From Anaerolineae bacterium (GTDB taxonomy: Bacteria > Chloroflexota > Anaerolineae > Aggregatilineales > Phototrophicaceae): a stretch of DNA of 64,000 nucleotides. The notes below the pieces were generated by a model. The model saw only the letters and a program-made list of their open reading frames with translations, was not told the origin of the DNA and did not search any database. The stretch covers positions 1-64,000 of the forward strand of contig JABWBO010000005.1 in NCBI GenBank assembly GCA_013360465.1. Direction: 5' to 3'. The translations under genes and the position numbers were made by a program. Positions 42,708 through 51,961 of this stretch are shown piece by piece. Positions within the stretch are counted from its first letter, which is position 1. Each line of letters begins with the position of its first letter.

Positions 42708-43790
42708 ATGGCAAACATTGAACTACGCGGAGTCGAGAAGAAATTCGGCGACGTGTTCGCCGTCAAACCCCTCGACTTGACCATCAAGGATGGCGAATTC
42801 ATCGTCCTGTTAGGACCTTCCGGGTGCGGCAAGACGACCACGCTGCGCATGATCAGCGGCTTGGAGGCGGTGACCGTCGGGCAAATCCTGCTGGATGGGC
42901 GCGACGTGACCTGGTTGCATCCCAGCGAGCGCGATATCGCCTTCGTCTTTCAGTTCTTTGCGCTCTACTCGCATATGAGCGCGCGCGACAACATCGCCTT
43001 TCCGCTGCAAGCGGCAGGCATGGCGCGCCACGAGGTCAAAGAACGGGTGGCGCAGGTGGCGGCGCTGCTGCGCATCGACCATATCCTGGATCGCAAGCCC
43101 GGTGCGCTGAGCGGCGGCGATCAGCAGCGCGTCGCGCTGGCGCGGGCGCTGGTGCGTCGCCCGGCGGCGTTCCTGATGGACGAACCGCTGGGCGCGCTGG
43201 ACGCTGAATTCCGCGAGACGATGCGCGCGGAGATCAAAAAGCTGCATCTGGCGCAGCATGCTACGACGGTTTATGTCACTCACGATCAGATCGAGGCGAT
43301 GGCGATGGGCGACCGCATCGTCATCATGTCGGCGGCGGTCGTCCAGCAGGTGGGGACGCCGACCGAGGTCTATCACAACCCGGCGAATCTGTTCGTCGCG
43401 CGATTCATCGGCAGTCCCGGCATGAACCTGGTCAAGGCGAAGGTCGAGCCGGATGGAGCGCGGCTGCCCGGCGGCGGTCTTGCCCCTATCTCGGATCGCT
43501 GGCGGCGCGCCCTGGAGGGAAGCGGCTTGGAGGATGGCAGCGTCGTACTCGGTTTCCGCCCGGAAGCCGTCCAGGTGCATGACGGCGGCGCGCTTCGCGC
43601 CGGCGTCTACGCCGACGATCTGCACGGCGGGTATACCATGCTGCATCTCGAACTCGCCGACGGTGAGATCATTCATGGACGGGCGGCGCGCGATGCCATG
43701 AACGCCCTGGGCAGCGCTGTGCGTTTCGACCTGGACCCGGACATGATGCGTTTCTTCAACCCGGAGACAGAAATGGCGATCCTATCATGA
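42708..43790 (+). CDS. Sugar ABC transporter ATPase 1 (MalK/UgpC type)
   Basis: 360 residues. Walker A GPSGCGKTT, Q-loop FVFQFFALYSHMSARDNIAF, a signature reading LSGGDQQRVALARAL, Walker B FLMDEPLGALD and H-loop VTHDQIEAMAMGDR. A C-terminal OB-fold (TOBE-like) regulatory domain spans about 240-360 (VLGFRPEAVQVHDGG). The following ATPase gene overlaps its end by ATGA, so the two are made in equal amounts and probably form a heterodimer. Confidence 0.92.
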   Translation: MANIELRGVEKKFGDVFAVKPLDLTIKDGEFIVLLGPSGCGKTTTLRMISGLEAVTVGQILLDGRDVTWLHPSERDIAFVFQFFALYSHMSARDNIAFPLQAAGMARHEVKERVAQVAALLRIDHILDRKPGALSGGDQQRVALARALVRRPAAFLMDEPLGALDAEFRETMRAEIKKLHLAQHATTVYVTHDQIEAMAMGDRIVIMSAAVVQQVGTPTEVYHNPANLFVARFIGSPGMNLVKAKVEPDGARLPGGGLAPISDRWRRALEGSGLEDGSVVLGFRPEAVQVHDGGALRAGVYADDLHGGYTMLHLELADGEIIHGRAARDAMNALGSAVRFDLDPDMMRFFNPETEMAILS

Positions 43791-44836
43791 GCGACGTTCG
43801 CCTGGAAAACATCAGCAAGCGCTTCGGCGATACGCTGGCGCTTGAGGGGATCAGCCTGCACATTCACGACGACGAGTTTTTCGTCCTGCTGGGACCGACC
43901 GGCGCAGGCAAGACGACCACGCTGCGGGTCATCGCCGGTCTGGAAAAGCAGGATGACGGGCACGTCTATCTGGATGACAGGTTGATGGACGGGGCACAGC
44001 CCGCCGACCGGGATGTCGCCTTCGTCTTTCAGCAGTACTCGCTTTACCCGAACATGAGCGTCTATGACAACCTGGCGTTTCCGCTGCGCTCGCCGCTGCG
44101 CCGCCTGCCCGAAGGCGAGATCCGCCAGCGGGTGACCGGAGCCGCCGAAAAACTACGCATCACCCACCTGCTGGAACGCAAGACGGCGCGGCTTTCCGGC
44201 GGCGAAATGCAGCGCGTCAGCATCGGGCGCGCCATCGTCCGCCAGCCGCGCATCTTCCTGATGGACGAGCCGCTGAGCAACCTGGATGCCAAACTGCGCG
44301 AATCGCTGCGTGTTGAACTCAAGCATTTGCAGAAGACTCAGGGCAGCACGACGCTGTTCGTCACCCACGATCAGATCGAGGCGCTGACGATGGCGGACCG
44401 CATTGCCGTCCTGGATCAGGGGAAGATCATCCAGAACGGCACACCCTTTGACATCTACGACCGCCCGGCGACGACTTTCGTGGCGCAGATGGTCGGGACG
44501 CCGCGCATCAACCTGATCGCGGCGGAGTGGCAGGACGGCGCTTACCGTACGCCGGGCGCTGCCCTGTCGTTCGCGCGGCAGAACGGCGCGGCGGCGGAAA
44601 AAGTGCTGGTCGGCGTGCGCCCTGAAGATGTGCGCCCCGGCGCGGGCGATTTTCGCGGCGAAGTCATGCTGGTCGAACCGCTCGGCGTGGAGACCATCCT
44701 GCACATCAGGACCGGCGAAATTACGCTGCTGTGCGTCGTCTCCGGTCTGTCGTCGATTCAATTGGGCGAAGTCCTGTCGTTCGGGTTCGCCGTCGAACGC
44801 CTGCACTTCTTCGATATGAATGGCAGGCGCTTGTAG
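43787..44836 (+). CDS. Sugar ABC transporter ATPase 2 (MalK/UgpC type)
   Basis: 349 residues with Walker A GPTGAGKTT, Q-loop FVFQQYSLYPNMSVYDNLAF, signature LSGGEMQRVSIGRAI, Walker B FLMDEPLSNLDAKLRE and H-loop VTHDQIEALTMADR. A TOBE-like C-terminus is present (LVGVRPEDVRPGAG). It differs clearly from ATPase 1, and so is not a recent duplication. Two distinct ATPases for one CUT1 permease pair recall rhizobial glycerol/polyol transporters of the GlpST type. A hairpin follows at 44842-44882. Confidence 0.92.
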   Translation: MSDVRLENISKRFGDTLALEGISLHIHDDEFFVLLGPTGAGKTTTLRVIAGLEKQDDGHVYLDDRLMDGAQPADRDVAFVFQQYSLYPNMSVYDNLAFPLRSPLRRLPEGEIRQRVTGAAEKLRITHLLERKTARLSGGEMQRVSIGRAIVRQPRIFLMDEPLSNLDAKLRESLRVELKHLQKTQGSTTLFVTHDQIEALTMADRIAVLDQGKIIQNGTPFDIYDRPATTFVAQMVGTPRINLIAAEWQDGAYRTPGAALSFARQNGAAAEKVLVGVRPEDVRPGAGDFRGEVMLVEPLGVETILHIRTGEITLLCVVSGLSSIQLGEVLSFGFAVERLHFFDMNGRRL

Positions 44837-44841
44837 CGACG

Positions 44842-44882
44842 CGGCAGTCTCGCAGACAGCAAGCCTGTCATCGAGGCTGCCG
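44842..44882 (+). terminator. Hairpin after the transporter genes
   Basis: CGGCAGTCTCG (44842-44852) and CGAGGCTGCCG (44872-44882) pair with one mismatch over a 19-base loop, 5 bases after the ATPase stop. No T-run; may be a processing or partial termination site. Confidence 0.4.
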
Positions 44883-44910
44883 ATAAGATTGATGGAAGAA
44901 AGAGCAGGTC

Positions 44911-45759
44911 ATGCGATTCGGAGTCAATACCTGGGTATGGGCAAGCCCGCTGACCCTCGATGAACTGCGGGCGCTCGCGCCGAAGGTGCGCGCGATGGGG
45001 TTCGACTGGATCGAACTGCCGATTGAAGGACTGAACGATTTTGATCCCCAGGAGGCAGCGGCGTTCCTCCAGGCGCACGGGCTGGGAGTCAGCACGTGCG
45101 CCGCGATGGGACCGGACCGCGATCTGGTGCATCCAGAGGCGTCCATTCGCGAGAACGGTGCGGCGTACATTCGCGCCTGCATCGACATCACAGCAGGCGT
45201 CGGCGCGACCAACCTGGTCGGTCCGATCTACTCGGCGGTCGGGCGGGTGTGGCAGCAGACGCCGGAAGAACGGGCGCGCGACATCGATACGCTGGTCGCC
45301 GGGCTGAAGGCGCTCAGCGCTTACGCCGCCGACAAGGGCGTCGTCATGGGCATCGAGCCGCTCAACCGCTTCGAGACCAGCTTCCTGAACACCGCCGTTC
45401 AGATGATCGAGGTGATCGACCGGGTGGATCATCCCGCCTGCCGCATCATGCTCGACACTTTCCACATGAATATCGAAGAGAAGTCGCTGGGCGACGCCAT
45501 TCGGGCTGCCGGTTCGCGCATGGTGCATCTGCACGCCTGCGAGAATGACCGAGGCGCGCCGGGCAGCGGCAACGTCACCTGGAACGACATGGCGCAGGCG
45601 GTCCGCGATGTCGGCTTTGACGGACCGGTCGTGATCGAATCATTCACCAATAAGGTTAAGACCATCGCGCGGGCGGCGGCGATCTGGCGGGCGTTCGAGC
45701 CGAGCCAGGACGCGCTGGCGCAGAATGGTCTGCATTTCCTGAAGCGGCTGCTGGCATGA
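44911..45759 (+). CDS. Sugar 3-epimerase family TIM barrel
   Basis: 282 residues, the normal length for D-psicose/D-tagatose 3-epimerases. The metal-binding residues lie in VMGIEPLNRFETSFL, IMLDTFHMNIEEKS, MVHLHACENDRGAPGSG and VVIESF. These enzymes epimerise ketoses at C3 using Mn or Co. Encoded immediately after the transporter, it probably handles the imported sugar or polyol-derived ketose. Similar to the minus-strand paralogue at 37889-38773. Cytoplasmic. Confidence 0.88.
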   Translation: MRFGVNTWVWASPLTLDELRALAPKVRAMGFDWIELPIEGLNDFDPQEAAAFLQAHGLGVSTCAAMGPDRDLVHPEASIRENGAAYIRACIDITAGVGATNLVGPIYSAVGRVWQQTPEERARDIDTLVAGLKALSAYAADKGVVMGIEPLNRFETSFLNTAVQMIEVIDRVDHPACRIMLDTFHMNIEEKSLGDAIRAAGSRMVHLHACENDRGAPGSGNVTWNDMAQAVRDVGFDGPVVIESFTNKVKTIARAAAIWRAFEPSQDALAQNGLHFLKRLLA

Positions 45760-45796
45760 TGCGGCGGGGTTTCTTGCCCTCAAAAAGGAGCGACTG

Positions 45797-46537
45797 ATGC
45801 GCTACTGGGGACCTATTCGGGCATTAGGGGGATGGGCGGCGATCATGGGGATCATCGGCTTTCTTTTCCCCTCCCTTCGCGAAAGCATCACCGATGAGAC
45901 CGCGCGCAACGGCGTGCTGCTGCAGGCGGTCCCGTTCGTCGCTTTCTTCATCGCCTTTCTGCTGCTGTATGCGCTGCTGATCGTACTCGTTGCCCGGACC
46001 TACAACGGTCGCATCCCTAACCGGGCGCATAACCCGATCCTTTCGGTGTTGATCGCCGGAATCCTGCTCGGAGTGGTCCTGCTGTTTCAACCCCTACACA
46101 TCGTCGGCTATCGCTACGGCTTCCTGCTGCTGCTGGTCTCCACCTTCGGCTTCATCCTGTGGAGCCATGTCGTGCCGAAGAGCGCCCGGTTGGACATGAA
46201 TCTGCCGAAGATCGCCGTGCTTCAGCATGTCGCGGGCTTGATCGCCGGCGCAGCGATCCTGATAGTGCTGACGACCAGCGCCATCAGCGCCAATACGCCG
46301 GTCGAACCTTATGGCGTTCGCCAGCGCGTCTGGGATCGCTACGATGACGCCAGGAAAGCCGAGATACGCGATCTGGCGACGAGCGACTTCAATAACGTCG
46401 AAATTCCTTTCCTGATCCTGCTGAACCTCTTCCCCGCTGTGCTGATCTACTTCGCGGTGCGCGAGGCGTCGGGCGCGTTTGTCGGGAATCCCGGTAGGAT
46501 CGGTGGAGGGATGACCTCGGCGCGCGAAAGCGCCTGA
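45797..46537 (+). CDS. Six-helix membrane protein of unknown function
   Basis: 246 residues with about six hydrophobic helices: about 9-28, 44-67 ([20 protein letters not shown]), 80-98, 105-125 ([19 protein letters not shown]), 145-165 and 205-222. No recognised family. AAAAGGAG precedes the ATG, 37 bases after the epimerase stop, so it is probably cotranscribed. Its insertion inside a sugar operon hints at an accessory transport or redox role, but nothing in the sequence proves it. Confidence 0.65.
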   Translation: MRYWGPIRALGGWAAIMGIIGFLFPSLRESITDETARNGVLLQAVPFVAFFIAFLLLYALLIVLVARTYNGRIPNRAHNPILSVLIAGILLGVVLLFQPLHIVGYRYGFLLLLVSTFGFILWSHVVPKSARLDMNLPKIAVLQHVAGLIAGAAILIVLTTSAISANTPVEPYGVRQRVWDRYDDARKAEIRDLATSDFNNVEIPFLILLNLFPAVLIYFAVREASGAFVGNPGRIGGGMTSARESA

Positions 46538-46595
46538 GCCGCGAGACGGTGTTTTACTTGAACGAGAGATCGTTGGTGCAAGGAGATTTCAGAAC

Positions 46596-47594
46596 ATGGC
46601 GAGACCGATCACATTATTCACCGGGCAGTGGGCGGACCTGACGCTCGACACCCTGGCGGGAAAGGCGAAGTCTTTCGGCTTCGATGGTTTGGAACTGGCG
46701 TGCTGGGGCGATCACTTCGAGGTTGACAAGGCGAGCAGCGACGCCTATATCCGTTCGCGCCGCGATCTGCTGGAAAAGCACGGGCTGAAATCGTGGGCGA
46801 TCAGCACTCATCTCGTCGGGCAGTGCGTCGCCGACGCCCACATCGACGAGCGGCACAAGAGCATCCTGCCGCCGCGTCTGTGGGGCGATGGCGACCCTGA
46901 AGGCGTGCGCCAGCGCTGCGCCGAGGATGTGATGAATACCGCCCGCGCCGCCAGGGCATTTGGCGTGAAGGTAGTCAACGGCTTCACCGGCAGCCCGGTC
47001 TGGCATCTGATCTACCGCTTCCCGCCCACCAGCGACGCCATGATCGATGCCGGCTACCGCGAGTTTGCCGACCGCTGGAAGCCGATCCTCGACGTTTTCC
47101 AGCAGGAGGGCGTCCGCTTCGGTTTGGAAGCGCATCCGGCGGAGATCGCCTACGACCTCTACACGGCGGAAAGAGCCGTCGCCGCGCTGGACAACCATCC
47201 GGCGTTCGGCTTCAACTTCGACCCCAGCCATTTCATTCATCAGCTCTTCGACCCGTCGGAGTTCCTGGCGCACTTCCCAGATCGCATCTTCCATGTCCAT
47301 GTCAAGGATTCCAAAGTCAACCTGAACGGGCGCAGCAGCATCCTGGGGTCGCATCTCCAGTTCGGCGACCCGCGTCGGGGCTGGGACTTCGTCTCGCCGG
47401 GGCGCGGCGACATGAACCTGGAGAAGATCATCCGCCTGCTCAACCGCATCGGCTATCAGGGACCGCTCTCGGTGGAGTGGGAAGACAGCGGCATGGACCG
47501 GGAACACGGGGCGCGCGAAGCCGTCGAGTTCATCCGCAAGACCGACTTTGCCCCGTCTAACGTCGCCTTTGACGCGGCGTTCGCTTCGGAATAA
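46596..47594 (+). CDS. Sugar phosphate isomerase/epimerase family protein
   Basis: 332 residues of AP-endonuclease-2/xylose-isomerase-like barrel: [56 protein letters not shown] and [12 protein letters not shown] supply the His, Asp and Glu metal ligands. It resembles IolE/IolI-like and Gfo/Idh-linked epimerases, and indeed a Gfo/Idh gene follows. GCAAGGAGA precedes the ATG. Substrate unassigned. Confidence 0.87.
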   Translation: MARPITLFTGQWADLTLDTLAGKAKSFGFDGLELACWGDHFEVDKASSDAYIRSRRDLLEKHGLKSWAISTHLVGQCVADAHIDERHKSILPPRLWGDGDPEGVRQRCAEDVMNTARAARAFGVKVVNGFTGSPVWHLIYRFPPTSDAMIDAGYREFADRWKPILDVFQQEGVRFGLEAHPAEIAYDLYTAERAVAALDNHPAFGFNFDPSHFIHQLFDPSEFLAHFPDRIFHVHVKDSKVNLNGRSSILGSHLQFGDPRRGWDFVSPGRGDMNLEKIIRLLNRIGYQGPLSVEWEDSGMDREHGAREAVEFIRKTDFAPSNVAFDAAFASE

Positions 47595-47603
47595 TGCGAG
47601 TGT

Positions 47604-47627
47604 TGGGGCATGATGCGTCATGCCCCA
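47604..47627. terminator. Intra-operon hairpin
   Basis: TGGGGCATGA and TCATGCCCCA form a perfect 10-base stem with a TGCG loop, ending 24 bases before the next ATG. No T-run; more likely an RNA stability element than a terminator. Confidence 0.4.
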
Positions 47628-47651
47628 GCCTGATTGAAAGGATCACACCTT

Positions 47652-48845
47652 ATGGCTGAAGAAGTCGGTTTCACCAGTATGGCGGGCGCGCGTGCGGAAG
47701 GCGCAGCGCCCGAAATCGGCATCGGCATGCTCGGCTACGCCTTCATGGGCAAGGCGCACACTAACGCGCTTAAGAAACTGCCCTACATGATGTATCCCCC
47801 GGTCGCCCGCCCGACTCTGGCGGCGATCTGCGGGCGCAACGAAGAGGCGACCCGCGCGGCGGCGGAGCGCTACGGCTATGCCAGGGTCTATACCGACTGG
47901 CGGCAGATGATCGACGACCCGACGGTGCAGGTCTTCGACAACGGCGGACCCAACGATGCCCATGCCGAGCCGTGCATCGCCGCTGCTGCCGCCGGCAAGC
48001 ACGTCTTCTGTGAGAAGCCGTTGGCGCGCACTGCCGAAGAGGCGAAGGCGATGCTGGACGCGGTGCAGAAAGCCGGCGTCCAGCACATGGTCGCCTTCAA
48101 CTACCGTTTCGTGCCGGCGATTGTCCAGGCGAAGCGGCTGATCGAGAGCGGCGCGCTGGGGCGCATCTTCCACTTCCGCGCGGTCTACCTGCAAGAGTGG
48201 ATCATCGACCCGAATTTCCCGAAGATCTGGCGGCTGGACAAGCGGGTCGCGGGCAGCGGCGCGCTCGGCGATCTGGGTGCGCATGTCCTGGACCTGGCGC
48301 GCTACCTGGTTGGCGAGCCGAGGAGCGTCATGGGCATGACCAAGACGTTCGTCGAGGAGCGCCCGCTCCCCGATGGCGGCGGCAGGGGCAGGGTCGATGT
48401 CGATGACGCCTTTGTGGCGCTGCTCGACTTCGAGAACGGCGCGGTCGGCACGGTCGAGGCGTCGCGCTTCTGCCAGGGACGCAAGAATTACAACAGCCTG
48501 GAGATCAACGGCGAGAACGGGACGATCCAGTTCAACCTGGAGCGGATGAACGAGCTGAACGTCTTCTGGGCGGGCGACGAGCCGAAAGAGACGCGCGGCT
48601 TCCACAACGTGCTGATCAGCGAGAGCTATCATCCCTACTGGGAGAACTGGTGGCCTCACGGGCACATCATCGGCTGGGAGCATACCTTCGTCCATGAGTT
48701 CCACCACTTCTTCAGCGCTATCGTCAAGGGCGTGGAGGTTGCTCCGTATGGCGCGACCTTTGAAGATGGCTATCGCAATGCGGTGATCTGCGACGCCATT
48801 GTCGCCTCGTCGGAAAGCCGCCGCGCGGTGGATATTCGCTACTAG
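47652..48845 (+). CDS. Gfo/Idh/MocA family oxidoreductase
   Basis: 397 residues from the ATG at 47652 (GAAAGGA upstream); a TTG six codons earlier overlaps that site. N-terminal Rossmann domain IGIGMLGYAFMGKAHTNAL, VFCEKPLARTAEEAKAML with the conserved EKP Lys, FNYRFVPAIVQAK, then a C-terminal alpha/beta domain with GALGDLGAHVLDLARYL providing the His-Asp pair. It oxidises a hydroxyl of a sugar or cyclitol with NAD(P). Together with the preceding epimerase it likely carries the imported compound through keto intermediates. Confidence 0.9.
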   Translation: MAEEVGFTSMAGARAEGAAPEIGIGMLGYAFMGKAHTNALKKLPYMMYPPVARPTLAAICGRNEEATRAAAERYGYARVYTDWRQMIDDPTVQVFDNGGPNDAHAEPCIAAAAAGKHVFCEKPLARTAEEAKAMLDAVQKAGVQHMVAFNYRFVPAIVQAKRLIESGALGRIFHFRAVYLQEWIIDPNFPKIWRLDKRVAGSGALGDLGAHVLDLARYLVGEPRSVMGMTKTFVEERPLPDGGGRGRVDVDDAFVALLDFENGAVGTVEASRFCQGRKNYNSLEINGENGTIQFNLERMNELNVFWAGDEPKETRGFHNVLISESYHPYWENWWPHGHIIGWEHTFVHEFHHFFSAIVKGVEVAPYGATFEDGYRNAVICDAIVASSESRRAVDIRY

Positions 48846-48848
48846 AAA

Positions 48849-48920
48849 GTGTCTGAGAAGTAGCATTTTCTCCCTCAGGTAGTTTCTGCATTGAGGGAAG
48901 GATCGAGACTTTCCAGACAC
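48849..48920. repeat. 72-base inverted-repeat element
   Basis: GTGTCTGAGAAG (48849-48860) and CTTTCCAGACAC (48909-48920) are terminal inverted repeats matching at 10 of 12 positions. Between them CTCCCTCA and TTGAGGGAAG form an inner hairpin. It starts four bases after the oxidoreductase stop. The GTGTCTG ends resemble those of the neighbouring 105-base element. No coding capacity. Confidence 0.55.
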
Positions 48921-48931
48921 ATTTTAGGGTC

Positions 48932-49036
48932 TGTCTGCAAACTGCTCACCTCACCCCGTTTCGCTGCGCTCAACCGCCCCTCGCCAATTGGCGAGGGGCA
49001 GGGGGTGAGGTTGTGTGAAAATCGGGTTTGCAGACA
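48932..49036. mobile_element. 105-base MITE-like element, complete copy C
   Basis: Perfect 11-base terminal inverted repeats TGTCTGCAAAC (48932-48942) and GTTTGCAGACA (49026-49036). The inside holds CCCCTCGCCAATTGGCGAGGGG (perfect palindrome) and GGTGAGGTTGTGTGAAAA, shared with the partial copies at 11.56 and 22.35 kb. Too short to encode a transposase, so non-autonomous if mobile. Confidence 0.75.
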
Positions 49037-49127
49037 CGCGCTAATCAGCGCGTGATGAGGGATGATCGGTGATGGACGAGGCGGTTCTCGTCCCTCTGAT
49101 TTAGGTCACGCCTCGTCGTGAGACTCG

Positions 49128-49682
49128 TCATGAACCTCGCAGCGACCACCGGGTCTCGCTCTCGCCCGCCTGGGCGTTGACCCAACGCGCCAGCGTGAAC
49201 AGCCAGTCGGACAGCCGGTTCAGGTAGACGATCACCTGTGGGTTGATGGCGATCCCGCCATCCAGCGCGTCCACGCATTCGCGTTCGGCGCGCCGGCACA
49301 CCGTCCGGGCGACGTGCAGGGCGGCGGCGGCGGGCACGCCGGCGGGCAGGATGAAGTTCTTGAGCGGCGGGAGATCGGCGTCCATCACATCGATCTCGCC
49401 TTCCAGCCGGCTGATCGGCGCGTCGGTCAGGCGCGTCAGCCACTCCGGGCTGGCGTCCGTCGGCGTCGCCAGGTCTGCGCCGACCGTGAACAACTCGTTC
49501 TGCACAACTTCCAGCCAATCATCGGCTTGCGCCGGGACGCCCTGCGCCCGCGCCAGACCCAGGAACGAGTTCAGCTCATCGACCGTGCCATAGGCGTGGA
49601 CGCGGGCATCGGTCTTGCGGACGCGCCGCCCGGAAAACAGGCTGGTCTCACCGGTATCGCCGGTTCGGGTGTAAATCTTCAA
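49128..49682 (-). CDS. PduO-type cob(I)alamin adenosyltransferase
   Basis: 184 residues. The N-terminal ATP-binding motif is KIYTRTGDTGETSLFSGRRV, with KTDARVHAYGTVDELNSFLG next. CRRAERECVDAL and YLNRLSDWLFTLAR are the C-terminal helices of the trimeric PduO fold. It transfers adenosyl from ATP to cob(I)alamin, making adenosylcobalamin. No B12-dependent enzyme is adjacent. It is the usual family length. Start ATG at 49682. Confidence 0.94.
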   Translation of the reverse strand: MKIYTRTGDTGETSLFSGRRVRKTDARVHAYGTVDELNSFLGLARAQGVPAQADDWLEVVQNELFTVGADLATPTDASPEWLTRLTDAPISRLEGEIDVMDADLPPLKNFILPAGVPAAAALHVARTVCRRAERECVDALDGGIAINPQVIVYLNRLSDWLFTLARWVNAQAGESETRWSLRGS

Positions 49683-49772
49683 TAGAGGATTCCTCGCTCG
49701 GTCGGCATGCGTTAGCGCAATCTTACACCGCGCCGCGCAGGACCGGAAACCCCCGACGATCCGCGCCGGTCC

Positions 49773-50842
49773 TCAGCAGATGCGCGGCAGCAGCTCCCCG
49801 GCGGGCAGATCGACCACACGGGTCGCGCCGATGCCGGTGCGCGCCAGCACCATGCCGGGATGCGATTCGACCACCTGACCGATGATCGCCGCATCTCTGC
49901 CGAGTGGATGCGCCCGCAGCGCCGCCAGCGCCGCCTCGGCATGTTCCGCCGGCAGGATCGCCACCAGCTTGCCCTCGTTGGCGACGTAGAGCGGGTCCAT
50001 CCCCAGCATCTCGCAGGCGGCATGGACGGCGGGCTTGACCGGCACGCGCTGCTCCTCGAAGGTGATGCCGACGCGGGACGCCGCCGCCAGTTCGTTGAGG
50101 ACCGCCGCCAGCCCGCCGCGCGTGGCGTCGCGCAGGACATGGATGTCGCGAGTCACGCCGAGCAGGGCGGCGACCAGCCCATGCAGCGGGGCGGTATCGC
50201 TGACGATCTCCGCCTCGAAACCCAGCCCCTCGCGCACCGACATGATGGCGATGCCGTGATCGCCCATCGTCCCGCTGACCAGCACGGCGTCGCCGGGGCG
50301 CGCCCGGTCGGCGGCGATGTTCACCCCGGCGGGGACGACGCCGATGCCGGTGGTGTTGATGAATACGCCGTCGCCATGTCCCCGGTTGACCACCTTGGTA
50401 TCGCCGGCGATCACCTGCACGTTCGCCGCCTGTGCCGCCGCCCCGAAGGCGCTGACGATGCGCCCCAGGTCGTCCAGCGGCAGCCCCTCTTCCAGGATGA
50501 ACCCGGCGCTCAAGTAAAGCGGAGTCGCCCCGCTCATGGCGACATCATTGACCGTGCCGTAGACCGCCAGCTCGCCGATGCTGCCGCCGGGGAAGAAGAG
50601 CGGATTGACCACGAAGCTGTCGGTGCTGATCGCTAGACGGCTGCCGTTCAGGTCGAACAGTGTGGAATCGCCCACCTGCGCCAGCAGATCATTGGCGATC
50701 AGCGGCACGAACAAATGCTGAATCAGGTCGGACATCATCTTGCCGCCGCTGCCGTGCCCCATGACGATGGTCGGGTAGCTGCGCAGCGGCAGAGGGCAGG
50801 TCCAGCCGGCGAGGTTGAGCGGTTCGGCGGGTGTGGTCGTGG

Positions 50843-50846
<4 letters not shown>
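49773..50846 (-). CDS. hypE: Hydrogenase maturation protein HypE
   Basis: 357 residues from the ATG at 50846, overlapping the hypD stop by ATGA. HypE dehydrates a C-terminal thiocarboxamide to thiocyanate, the source of the Fe-bound cyanide in [NiFe] hydrogenases. The ATP site [12 protein letters not shown], the PurM-like [19 protein letters not shown] and [13 protein letters not shown], and the essential C-terminal Cys (LPRIC) are all present. A N-terminal extension of about 25 residues precedes the core. Last gene of hypC-F-D-E. Confidence 0.95.
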
Positions 50847-51957
<1,111 letters not shown>

Positions 51958-51961
<4 letters not shown>

